A stretch of DNA of 64,000 bases from Rusavskia elegans (taxonomy: Eukaryota; Ascomycota; Lecanoromycetes; Teloschistales; Teloschistaceae): contig SAUG01000034.1 of NCBI GenBank assembly GCA_011316305.1, positions 62,001 to 126,000 of the forward strand. Reading direction: 5' to 3'. Below the pieces are notes generated by a model. That model had not been told where the DNA came from. It worked only from the letters and a program-made list of their open reading frames with translations, and made no database searches. Made by a program: the position numbers and the translations under genes. Below are positions 1-10,483 of the stretch, one piece after another (the stretch's first letter is position 1; each line of letters opens with the position of its first letter).

Positions 1-214
1 TGTAGCTAATAGTAGATAAAATAGCTTTACTTCTATAATATATAGTAAAGTAAAAAAATATAAATATTTGAAACGAACAATATTATAAAAATATACTAGC
101 GATATTATCGAATATAATATATATACTAATTAGTATAATCTTTATATTAAAACGTATCTAATAGTTATAGTAGATACGATTAACGACGATAGAATATCTA
201 TAATTTGATTAATT
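1..214. other. RIP-degraded AT-rich DNA, no gene
   Basis: The sequence is TpA-rich with almost no CpA or TpG. No start codon or coding pattern is visible. It is the host sequence into which repeat D1 is inserted, and it continues beyond the window. Confidence 0.6.
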
Positions 215-333
215 TGTTTAGATTTTAGTATCCGATAAACTAATAGTTCGATAAGCAAATCAAACGTTAATATATCAGTATTAAATATATAGTAGCAGAA
301 TTTATATTCTAATTTAGTTAACGTAAATATCGG

Positions 334-743
334 TATAACGTCTCTATACGTCGGAAAGCGTTACGTTCGAGCCTAGCTATAGCCGTAGACGTAGTCCGAG
401 CTACTAAATAGTAAGGGAGTTCTAGTATAGATTATTATAACTAATTCTATATAGCCGTAGAAGTACGGTTATAATATTATAAGATATTTTTATTATAAAG
501 GTAATTAAAAAGAGAATAGTAGTAATATATTTAATAAATATATTAACGACTAATAAAAGTAACTATTTATAGAAATAATAAACGATATATATAGTAAAAA
601 TAGCCGATAGTACCGATAGATAGCTATCTACTAAAAAATCTATTAAAAGAAGCGGCTATAGCGGCTATAGGCGGCTATAGATAATTAGGCTCGTTTATCT
701 AGCTAATCTTCTAGTATATTTCTATAGAATTATAGACGTAATA
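334..743 (-). repeat. L element LTR
   Basis: It shares the block TCGAGCCTAGCTATAGCC and the remaining ~400 bp with 3288-3708 and 7148-7557, and in reverse with 47097-47267 and 53526-53928. Ends are TATAACG and CGTAATA. Confidence 0.75.
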
Positions 744-3287
744 CGGTTTCTTTTAAATTACTTTTTATCTAGCGCTATCTATCTATAGGGTATAAAACCC
801 AAACTTTATTTTTTTATTTTTTATTTTTTTTAATATTTTTTATTATATATTCTCGAAGAGAAAATCGATTAAAATCTTTACGCTATATTTAATTAAAGAA
901 TATTATAATATCGTTTTTCTATTTCTTTTATATCTATAATTAAAAAAATATAAAGTCGAAATTAATAGTAATATTTATAGTAAATATATTTACGTTTAAA
1001 AATCCTATAATTTCTTAATTTCTAATATTATCTATAATAAAATTTCTTTCTATAATTTTTTTTTACTAACTTTTTCTAGAAAAACATTTTAAAGATAAAA
1101 AAAATAAATTTTATTCTAATATTTCGGATATTTTTAAAAAATATTCTAAAACCTATTATTATATCAAATTCTTTTTTAATTTTAAAAAAGAAATTCGTAA
1201 TCGGCGCTTTATTTAAAAATCCGATCTTCGACGTCTTTTTAGAAAATAAAAATATTTTATTACTTACTATCGCGTTTTAGATAAATATAAAAGTAATTTT
1301 ATTCTTTAAAAGTAACGCGTTTTATTTTATTTTATTTTAATTTAATTTAACGATTCTATAGTATTTTATTCTTTTATTAATTTTACGCTAGCTATATAAA
1401 AAGCTTCAGTTAAATTAATACCGGGGTTAAATTTAAATAACTTTAATCGTTTTCTAAAGGATTTCGACTTTTTTTAACTTTTAGAGGCGATAGGATTATA
1501 AAAGAGTATTTAATTAAAGATTCTTTCTATAGTATTCTTTTTTATAGTTCGAATTAAATTTCTATATTATAAGTTACTTCCGTATCTTCTAATATTTCCA
1601 CTAATTTTTATTTTTTAGTTACTATTTTATTCCAAATAACAAAAATAGATACTAATTAAAATTTTTATTTTTTTAGTTATACGTTTAGTATAGAATCTAG
1701 TATTTTTTTATTTAGATTTTATAATTTATCTAGTTAGCTTACGATTTATTCTATATTTTTAACTACGCTATAGTAAAGTTTTTTAATATATTCTATCTAT
1801 AGTTCTTAAATTATTTTTTAGCTTTTATTATATTTATAAACTAGTTATTATAGTAGATAATAATATTTTCACTAGATCTCTATTTCCTTTATTTTATTTT
1901 CTTCTTTAAATTTTATATCTAAGTTCTTGATTTATTTATAGTTTATATTTAATATAATATCGAGTTCTTTATATAGAAAGTTTTTATAAACTAAAAGATA
2001 TATTATTTATAGTTTTATTTTTCTACCGACGGTACTTTCTTCTATTAGTATTTCTATAATTAATTTTTTATTTTCGTTTCTAAAAAAAATATACTATCTA
2101 GAACTATTAATTGATATAAATATTATTATTATAATTAGTCTATATTTTATTTTAATTTTAATTCCTATAAATTTATAATCTTTTTTAGAATATTTTTAGA
2201 TATATCCGATAATTTAATTATATAATCCTTTTATAATCTTATTTTTTCTCTCTTTATTTATAAAAGCTATTATTTAATAACCTTCGATCTCGACTTTAAA
2301 TATCGCTATAAAAGGTTTTTCTATTTTATATAATTTAAATTCTATTATTAGCTTTTTTAATTTAATCAATTTTCTTAGTTCCGTAGAATACTATTCTATT
2401 TCCTTTTTATCTAATAGATAAATAAAATAATAATTTTTAAAATAAATTATCTAATTTTTAGTTATATAATTTCTAGCTTTTTTTTCGGGTAATTTTTTTA
2501 TTATTTTAAACTAGTATTCGGTTATCTCAATTACTTTTTAAGTTAGGTAATTTTTTTTAAAATATCTCGTCTTTCTATATAAATAATAAACTTTAGTTTA
2601 TAATTCTTTATTTTTAGTAGTTTTAAATTCTATTAGATCCTTTTTAAACTATCTTTTAACAGGTCCTATTTTATTGTATATTTATTTATTTATATATATT
2701 TTATACTATCTAATATCGATTCCAATTATAAATTCGATTAGAGACGTTAGCGAATCTAGTTCTTTAATCGCTACTATAGTTTTCTTAACTTTTATATAGA
2801 GTCTTTTATAGAAGTAGACTTTTAAAGCTAAATTTTTCTAGTTCGTCTTATAAATTAATATTCTAAACTAAATTGTATAGGTAACTACCGATTTCTATTA
2901 TTTTAAAACTATTAGTCTCTTTTTTATTACTCTATTTTTATTATTATTTCCGAAGGTTTCTTTTATAGTTATATTTAGATTATCGAAAATATAGAAGATT
3001 TATAATATTCTATCTTTTTTTTAATTTTCCGAATTATTAAAGTAGTCTACTATTCGGGGTTAGATCTAGTTAAAGGCTATTCCTTCTAGATATAATATTA
3101 TAAATAAAACCTTAAATATTTTATAAGAAAACTGGTTTATATATAGTAAAAAGTAATTATATATTTAGGTAAACTATAGTTCTAAAGATTTTCTATTTCT
3201 TTTATAAATATTAGACGTTGCCGTTTTAATAGTATTACTTCGATTTATAGGATAGGATAATAAAATCGATATAGTAAATTATTGAAA
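744..3287 (-). pseudogene. L element internal region, RIP-dead
   Basis: These 2.5 kb align with the internal region of L copy 2 read in reverse, for example 2850-3240 against about 47400-47700. All frames are full of TAA and TAG, and no ATG-initiated reading frame survives. No YxDD-type reverse transcriptase motif was found. In copy 2 a degenerate zinc-knuckle-like string suggests a Gag. Confidence 0.5.
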
Positions 3288-3708
3288 TATAATATTTCTA
3301 TATATTAAAAGACGTTATATTCGAGCCTAGCTATAGCTATAGATATAGTCCGAGCTATTAAAAAGTAAGGAAACTCTAGTATAAATTATTATAACTGATT
3401 CTATATAGCTATAGAAGTACGGTTATAATATTACGAAATATTTTCATAATATAGATAATTGAAAAAAAAATAGTAATAATATATTTAATAATTATATTAA
3501 CGACTAACGAGAGGAATTATCTATAGAAGTAATAAGCGATAAATATAGTAAAAGTAGCCGATAGTACCGATAGATAGCCGCCTATTAAAAAATCTATTAA
3601 AAAATCTATTAAAAAAGGCGGTTATAGCGGCTATAGCGGCTATAGATAATTGGGCTCGTTTGCCTAGCCAATCTTCTAGCGTACCTCTATAGAGTTATAG
3701 ACGTAATA
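3288..3708 (-). repeat. L element LTR
   Basis: Partner of the LTR at 334-743. It ends in CGTAATA and is followed by AACGA, which continues repeat D. Confidence 0.75.
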
Positions 3709-4317
3709 AACGATTCTATACAACTTTAATTTAAATTTATTTCGTAATATAACGTATTTTTCTAACGATAATTTAACTAACGTAGAGATTTTTATAGATA
3801 AATATATCTCGCAGTTATCGCTTTTTTTTTTTTTACTAGTAATATAAGTCTTTCGTAAATACTACGATTTACTAAAATTCTTTACGTACGTATATATTCC
3901 TATAATAACTATACTATAATTGAATTAAACGATAGTACCTTTTTATATCCGTAATAACTGTATCTATCTTCGACGACGTCGACTATCTCGTTATAGCTAG
4001 AGCAATTTATTTTTATTTCGATAAAAATTTTCTTTTTACTATTTTTAAAACGCGCTATCCGATTTCTTTATCTCTTTTTAATCTAATCGACCGGGTAAAG
4101 CTTCTAGCCGTAGTAGCTAGCGTACTAGCTAGCGATTTTCTTAAAGCTAGCGATCTTTTTAAAGCTACGCGGGCTAAAGAGTATTTTAATAGTTTAACGG
4201 AACGTTTAGATATAGATTATATAATAAATATAGTTCAAGCGACGACTATAAATAGTGATTTCGTAATATAATAGGTAGATATAGCGGAAATATTAGATAT
4301 TTATTACTATTTATAAC

Positions 4318-4745
4318 TAGACTGGCTACTTCCGATCGGATTTCCGTCGAACCGTCGGGAATCCGATTCGATTTTAGCAGGTCAAACCCGGGTCGAATCT
4401 AGAAACCCGATTATAATCCGATCCGATTCGTTAAATTTCCTAAATATTAGATATATTATATTGTTATTTCTATTATATAGATATTATACGAAAGTAATAT
4501 TTTCTATTCATTTAGAAAATTACTATCTAGCCTAGTTAATTTATTAGAATTTTTTTAAATTATTTGTAGAATTTTTATACTAGAGTTATATAAATCATAT
4601 AGGTTTAGCGGATTATTTAAATTAGATCGGTTTATAAAATCCGATCCGAGTTCGAATCGGATCGAACCGTAGAATTTTCTAATTTAACTCGGATCGGATC
4701 GGATTAGTTAATTCGGATTCGAAATCCGATCCGACGGCCTGTCTA
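4318..4745. mobile_element. Small hAT-type element (MITE), 428 bp
   Basis: The terminal inverted repeats (TIRs) begin TAGACTGGC and end GGCCTGTCTA. The insertion is flanked by a perfect 8 bp TSD, TTTATAAC, at 4310-4317 and 4746-4753. The ends are rich in CCCGAC/GTCGGG words and the centre is AT-rich. There is no coding capacity. It is inserted in repeat D copy 1 and belongs to the family whose long member lies at 48031-51256. Confidence 0.88.
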
Positions 4746-4975
4746 TTTATAACGTCGAGAAATAAATATATAGTATTTAAATATAGTAGAAAATTCGTGA
4801 TCGAATAAAGAGAAAAATAGTTAATATAATTAACTGCGTTTTAAATTTATCTGACGAATATATTTTTAGCTGTAAGAAATTCTTTATATATAAAATATAA
4901 CAATTATTGCCGTATAAATTGTTATTGAACTATATATATATATATATATATATCTAAAAATTCAATATAATTTCA

Positions 4976-7147
4976 AATAGAAATTTTCCAGAGAAAAATA
5001 TCTATAATAATAATATTAATCGTATTAAATTAGGAAAAATTATAAATATCGTTATTATTAACGTATTATTTCAATCGTAAACTTTAGATAGAATTTCGAA
5101 TAAAACTCTAGTATTGAATATATACTATTGAAGTTGGTTCGTTGATGAAATAATAATTCTAGATAATAATACTAATAATTAAATTCTATTACTTTTCGGC
5201 TACTTTAAATATTATATTTTTAATTATTTGTTTAAAGCTAATATCTTTACAACTTGTTTAAAAACTTAACGACTAATCTATTAAATTTTCTCTAATATTC
5301 TATAGATCTTTATTATTTCTAATAAAATAAAAATCTTTATTACTTTTTTTATTCTATCTATATTTTATTTTATAAAAAACTTTTTAATCTACTAGATTTA
5401 TCTATTCTATCAATTTCATTTATTCTATTTTATTTTCATTTTATATTTTCTCGTATATGAGAAATTTCATTTTTTTTATAGTTTAACTTTTTATCTATAA
5501 TTTCATACTCGTTATTCGCTATATCTTTTTTATTATTCTTTTAATAACGTCCGTAGCCGTTAACAATTACGGCGATATATTTTTAAATCCTATACTCAAA
5601 TATTAAAATACTATTATAACTACTAAGTTTTTAGTAGTAATCTAAAGTATATATACGAAGTAGTAGACCGAAAAATCCTTTATATATTTATTATAGAATT
5701 ACTAAATATACTTCCGATTTAGTAATTTTATTAGAATTAAAAAACGTATTCTATTTAACTATAAAAAATATTTCTATTAATAGATTACTATAGTCGGTAA
5801 AAAATATAATAGTATAGTATTAATAATAGTAAAGTCTATACTATTCGCTAAATCCTAAATATACTAGCGATATTTAACTAACGTCTTGTTATTCGCTATT
5901 TAAAAGATTTATAGTAGCTATAAGATTATCGTCTAGATATTAAAGATATAGAAACTAAATATAACGCTTTTTAAAACGCGGATAGAATAGAAAATTTCGA
6001 TAATCATCGTTTTTTAAGATATTAGAATCTATATCTATTTCGAAAATAGACTACGCGTTTGTTAAACCGATAGATAAAAATAATTTATTAGATAATAAAT
6101 AGATAGATTTATCTAGTTTTAAAGAGTCTATTCTATATTTATTATTACTTTTCGAAAATACTACTATTTGAAATAGTAATTCTAGAATTTAGTAATTTCA
6201 AAATAGAATAAAATTTCGAATTTTCGATTTTATAATAGCTACTATTTTAGATATATCGTCTATAAATTTAATAAAAGAAAAGAGATTTTAAATAACTAGT
6301 TATTAGAAATATACTAGTATTGTTTTTCCTATTTTAGTTTTTATATTAACGTATTAGTCGATTCTTTTTTTTAAAATAAATTTATACGATGAATAATATA
6401 ATAGATTTATCAAATCCTGAGTTTTTAAACTAATATTAATATATTTCTATAACGAGATAATATATAAAAAAAGCCAATAAAATACAGTCGTAGTTTTTAT
6501 TAATATAAAATATAGATATAGTTTATTTAATCGCCGTTACAATCGTTAAATAATACTATAAACAGAGAGAATAAATGAAAATTTACTATCGTTAAAATAA
6601 AAGAAAAAATAATAATTTAAAGATGATATTAATAGAAGATTAAATCGAAGAATTCAGTAGTAATAGAATTAACAGAATGAAAAAGTAGTATTATATAGAA
6701 TAAATTATATTTAAATTTTGCAATTAAATTAATAAAATTATTAGCGCTATTTTATTTTTATTTTACTTCGATTTATCTATTATATCTTATTTCATTAATT
6801 TATAGAATCTTTTTATCTATTAATATTCTAATAGATTTCCGTTTTTTCTAAACTAGAATATTAATATTATTATTTCAATCCAGTATTAAATATCGTTATA
6901 ATCATATAAAAATAGATTATTTTTAAATATAGATATCGGAATAGACGTTAACTATATTATCTAAATCTATCTATTTATTATTTTACTTTATTAAATCATT
7001 CAACGTTTTTTTCGTTATAACAAGCTATTTAGTATTGATATTAATATAGATAAATTTTATCGCTTTTAGTTTCGATATATTCAAGTTTATATAATTTTAT
7101 AAAAATATTCTAATTTTCGTTACTATAGTTAATATTACGTCTAGAAG
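4976..7147. other. RIP-degraded DNA, unassigned
   Basis: About 2.2 kb of AT-rich sequence with stops in every frame. It keeps slightly more TG and CA than the surroundings, for example near 5130-5160 and 6560-6680. I could not match it to another element in the window and saw no terminal repeats. Confidence 0.5.
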
Positions 7148-7557
7148 TATAACGTTCCTATATATCAGAGGGCGTTATACTCGAGCCTAGCTATAGCCGT
7201 AGACGTAGTCCGAGCTACTAAATAGTAAGGGAATCCTAGCGTAGATTATTATAACTAATTCTATATAGCTATAGAGGTACGGTTATAATATTATAAGATA
7301 TCTTCGTTATAAGGTAATTAAAAAGAGAATAGTAGAAATATATTTAATAATTATATTAACGACTAACGAGAGAAACTATCTATAGGAGTAATAAGCGATA
7401 TATATAGTAAAAATAGCCGTAAAGGCCGATAGGTAGCTATCTACTAAAAGTCCCGTTAGGAAGGATAACTATAGCGGCTACAGGCGGCTATAGATAATTA
7501 GGCTCGTTTATTTAACTAATCCTTCCAGGGAACCTCTATAGAGTCGTGGATATAATT
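7148..7557 (-). repeat. L element LTR, solo or truncated
   Basis: About 410 bp matching the LTRs at 334 and 3288 and somewhat less RIP-altered. It starts TATAACGTTCC. Its right end runs straight into repeat T and no convincing TSD is present, so it may be a recombined solo LTR. Confidence 0.65.
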
Positions 7558-7558
7558 A

Positions 7559-7868
7559 TTATATACGATTAATCATTCGGATTTTGATTTTAGTCTTTCA
7601 CGATTCTAACGCTAGAGGCGTTAAACCGATCAGATTACGCAATTATTTGGTACTTAAGTATTTTACCGAGAACTCGAATTAAGGACTCCCGAAGGAGCTA
7701 GATCTGGACTAAAACCCAGAGGAAAACCGTAATCTATTTAACTTTATTAATTAATTTAATTAAGTTCGATCGATCGGGCTAGGCCGAGACGATCTACTAT
7801 CTAGTCTTTCTATATTTTAAACTCTATAAAAATCGACTTAGTCGATAGAAAAAACTCAAGTATTGGGT
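7559..7868. repeat. Repeat T copy 1
   Basis: About 310 bp that align closely with 62866-63175. Both copies begin TTATATACGATTAAT, hold the word ATTACGCAATTATTT, and run directly into a tRNA-like sequence. It could be an LTR or the body of a tRNA-associated element. No TIR or TSD was seen. Confidence 0.6.
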
Positions 7869-7971
7869 TGGCCTTCGAGGGATTCGAACCCCCGACCCGC
7901 TGGATTAATTCCGCTAACTCCGAGATGGAGCGCGGATCCGTTAGGCCTCCAGGTCACGCAGCGTTACCACT
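7869..7971 (-). tRNA. tRNA-like sequence, 5' end missing (pseudogene or tRNA-derived element)
   Basis: On the minus strand a T-arm GGGTTCGAATCCC (pol III B-box) is followed by a 3' acceptor strand GAAGGCC and discriminator A. The D-loop words AGTGGTAACGC lie at the other end. The acceptor 5' strand and the start of the D-arm are lost at the junction near 7971; copy 2 at 63176 keeps them. The spacing between A and B boxes is longer than in a simple tRNA, fitting an intron, a long variable arm, or a tRNA-derived element. I could not close an anticodon stem, so no isotype is given. Confidence 0.45.
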
Positions 7972-8122
7972 TATAATAAGATGTTTTATTTTTATTTTTA
8001 AATATAGTTTCGGAAAAATTATTATAAAACTTTTTAAAATCTATAGGTCGACGTTTATAAAAATTATTAGTATCGATAAAAGCTATATTTAATTCGAAAT
8101 CGCTAGTATTAAACTCGATGTT

Positions 8123-8615
8123 TGTTATAAGCACAGGAGGCGTGCTTTCGGGAACGCGGTAGTATTTAGTACAGCGTTAGAATTCCTATTACGCTTCGAC
8201 AAGCAAAGATATATATAATAGTTTTAATATCAATATTAAAAAATATCTCAGTAGTTTTAGTAAATAAAGACTATAAATACCCTGATTTCGGTTATTTCAA
8301 TAAGTAAAAACTATAAAATAAAGCTATTTTAGTTATTTTAGTAAATAAGGACTATAAAATAAAGCTATTTCAGTCATTTTAGTTAATAAATAATATAAAG
8401 AATAGAGGATCTTATTATCTATATAGATCTCGAACTCGACGCTTTTATAACTCGTATTTAATTTATTACTTATCGCTATTTACTGCTCTAGTAATTAAAC
8501 TGATTTATTTTTATATTAATTTAAGTAATTATCTATTGCATTTCCGTTTACAGATATACTAATAATTTCAATCAATTTTTTAGATATACCAGACCCCCTC
8601 GGTGGCCCTATAACA
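8123..8615 (+). repeat. Solo LTR of Gypsy G family, 493 bp
   Basis: It begins TGTTATAAGCACAGG and ends GGCCCTATAACA, with TGTTATA/TATAACA terminal inversions. It is flanked by ATGTT and AAGTT, an imperfect 5 bp TSD. It is the least mutated G LTR in the window and matches in reverse the LTRs at 13028, 15728, 42877 and 62255. No internal region follows, so it is a recombination product. Confidence 0.75.
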
Positions 8616-8932
8616 AAGTTTTAAATATCGATAGTAAAATCTAATTCCTTTATTACGACCTATAATATTTAGATACGATTTTTAATTTAATAATTTCTAA
8701 TTATTTAATATATATATATAAAAGTTCGATATAGTAATTATATTAAATATTAATATCTTTTATATTTCTAAATTTATTACTTATTTTATATATTAGAATT
8801 TCTAATTTATAATCGGCAGTTATATCGCGATTATATTAATCTATTTCGATAATAATAATAGTCTTTTATAATTAAATATTAAAATAGTAATAAACAAACT
8901 GTTTTCGAATAGAACAAGCACTTGCGTTTAAG
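8616..8932. other. RIP-degraded DNA, no gene
   Basis: AT-rich filler. The last ~40 bases before the small hAT element keep CA and TG words, consistent with a transition toward the island. Confidence 0.5.
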
Positions 8933-9387
8933 TAGACTGGCCGTCGAATCGGGTTTCGAACTTGGATTAGCTAATTCGACCCGATCCGAATCGGATTAAA
9001 TTAAAATATTATCCGACTCGACTAAATTTTAGGTCCTAAATTATATTTTAATCTAATCTACTAAGACTATTTAATTCTAATATAAAAGTATTAAGCTAGT
9101 ATAACTTTTATATAAATTTACTAAAAAGATTCTAATTAATTAACTATACTAACTAGAAAGATTCTAATTCGAGGAAATATATTATCTAAATTTATTACTT
9201 TTATTAAAATATTAAAAATATATTATATTAAATATATTTTATAGTCGGGTCGGGTCCGGATCGAGTTATTAAATAACCCGACCCGGATTCGACCCGCTAA
9301 AACTCGAGTCGGGTCCGGGTCGGGTTACTAAAATCGGGTCGGATACCCGACGGTTCGACAGGAACCCGACCCGAACCGGCCAGTCTA
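8933..9387. mobile_element. Small hAT-type element at island border, 455 bp
   Basis: It begins TAGACTGGCCGTCG and ends CCGGCCAGTCTA. Flanks CGTTTAAG (8925-8932) and CGCTTAAG (9388-9395) form an 8 bp TSD with one C/T difference. It marks the exact left border of the low-RIP island. No coding capacity. Confidence 0.88.
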
Positions 9388-10121
9388 CGCTTAAGCTAAG
9401 TTGTTAGAGATGAATTTTCGAGAGGTATCTCATGATCATCGTCAAAATGCGCCAGAATGCACCTCATGCATGCCCTCAGCAATACTTGTGCGTCCGTTTT
9501 ATCCGTCGCTTCTCTGTTCAACCGTCAGAAGCGTCTCAAACCTCCGGAGGAAGAATTAATCCCGAGCTCCCCGTTGTCTCCATAATCTTCTGCAACACCA
9601 GTGAGCATGCCTGGTTCATTGGGAGAGCTTGCTATGAAACCCAATCAGCAGTATTGAGCCTTGAAATTTAATGGACCCGGCCAGAGGATTGAGCAGTAGA
9701 CGTGTTGCAGCCGAACCCAGAACACAAGCTAGTACTCTTATGGACAATCTTGATGAGCTGCATCTCCTCGTCAAGTTTCTTTGCTTCATCGGGACGCTCA
9801 GTCCATCCACTAGAGACTGTTTCTGATTTTCGAAAATCACTACATCATTCTACATCTCCGCTACATCTAGACCTGACTGACATCCCTCCAAAGCCACATG
9901 CTCTGCGTCTTGATAAGTAAGCCTGTGCATCTTCTTGCCTCCGATGTTACGCTGTCTGCTTTCCGACTCCTGACATGGTCCAATGGATCTAACATGCCAT
10001 TCCTCAGCATGGAAGCGATCACCGTCTTTCCAAATGTTTCCATCGAAAAGCTACTAGCTTGCGCATCTCCCAACAAGATCAGCTGCAGATGGCCAGCATG
10101 GACGGTGCGATTACCAGGATT
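9388..10121. other. Intergenic or decayed coding sequence, no gene assigned
   Basis: Several overlapping short frames occur on both strands, none with a credible full-length product. A plus frame over about 9670-9815 and a minus frame over about 9560-9675 each read smoothly for 35-50 codons before a stop, so decayed exons are possible. I recognise no domain. Confidence 0.4.
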
Positions 10122-10200
10122 GCTGTCATGTTCCACATCTTCACTCCTGCTTTTGGAACATTGACTGCAACCGAGAAGATTCCTCAACCCCGCTTCAAAT
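10122..10200 (+). repeat. Diverged tandem duplication, unit 1
   Basis: It aligns with 10256-10334 at an offset of 134 bp, with roughly 80% identity by eye. In one plus-strand frame the two units differ mostly by conservative changes (V/I, F/L, H/Y, I/M) and both end in a PQPR motif. This hints at a decayed duplicated coding exon. The frame extends upstream to about 10040 but has no confirmed start or splice sites. Confidence 0.55.
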
Positions 10201-10255
10201 CTCCTGGAGTCTCCTATTGGCGATGTTGAAGGCGAGGCCCGCATCTCGCCAAACA

Positions 10256-10334
10256 GCTATCATGCTCTACATCTGCGCTCCTGTCTTTGGAACATGGACT
10301 GCAGCTGAGAAAATGCCTCAACCCCGCTTGGAAC
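10256..10334 (+). repeat. Diverged tandem duplication, unit 2
   Basis: Partner of 10122-10200. Shared words include TTTGGAACAT and CCTCAACCCCGCTT. It lies about 150 bp upstream of the secreted-protein gene. Confidence 0.55.
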
Positions 10335-10390
10335 TTCATGGAACATTCTCGGAGAAGCATAAGATCAGACGCAGAGCCCACACGGGGGTT

Positions 10391-10483
10391 TCTCCTTTCC
10401 TTCTTTCCTTACAATCGTTTTATACAAGCAAGACACAAGAAAGTTAAAAAGACTATACTTCACATCGATCCAGCTCAACCATC
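10391..10483 (+). promoter_or_regulatory. Putative promoter and 5' leader of the secreted-protein gene
   Basis: A pyrimidine-only tract at 10391-10410, common upstream of fungal start sites, is followed by a TATA-like TTTATAC at 10418-10424. The ATG at 10484 has A at -3, a favourable fungal context. No transcription-factor site can be named. Confidence 0.4.

Larger units (their letters stand above)
334..3708 (-). mobile_element. L element copy 1, complete short LTR retroelement
   Basis: Two direct repeats of about 410 and 421 bp (334-743 and 3288-3708) flank 2.5 kb of internal sequence. LTR ends are TGTAACG...CGTAACA in the best preserved copy and TATAACG...CGTAATA here, as RIP predicts. The flanks ATCGG and AACGA form an imperfect 5 bp TSD. 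The uninterrupted site in repeat D copy 2 reads ATCGA between the same neighbours, so this is a genuine insertion. The internal region aligns with that of L copy 2, whose coding sense is clearer and corresponds to the minus strand here. It is too short for a normal pol gene and I saw no reverse transcriptase, so a Gag-only or non-autonomous element is likely. Confidence 0.75.
215..4975 (+). repeat. Repeat D copy 1, interrupted (~0.95 kb once inserts are removed)
   Basis: Three blocks (about 215-333, 3709-4317 and 4746-4975) align in order and in inverted orientation with the block at about 44180-45115. Without the L element and the small hAT element they sum to about 950 bp, close to the ~930 bp second copy. 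The right edge holds an AT dinucleotide run next to ATTCAATATAATTT, found inverted at the matching edge of copy 2. The middle has several GCTAGC-type words. I found no recognisable protein, and no clean terminal repeat or TSD, so the class is unknown. Edges are approximate. Confidence 0.6.

Noticed and set aside
3288..7557. LTRs at 3288 and 7148 as the ends of one element
   Set aside because: The sequence after 3708 continues repeat D, and 334-3708 is confirmed as one insertion by an empty site. The 7148 LTR has no partner or TSD.
7869..7971. Assigning a tRNA isotype
   Set aside because: I could not form a convincing anticodon stem with U33 in either copy, so any isotype would be a guess.
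7868..8092. 74-codon plus-strand frame beginning in the tRNA-like sequence
   Set aside because: Its N-terminal part is the antisense of a tRNA T-arm and D-arm, and the rest is RIP-altered DNA. No domain.
9432..9671. 79-codon plus-strand frame at the left edge of the island
   Set aside because: No domain, no signal peptide, no splice support, and a competing open frame on the other strand.
9867..10244. 125-codon minus-strand frame
   Set aside because: It lies over the tandem duplication, whose differences look more protein-like on the plus strand. No recognisable motif.
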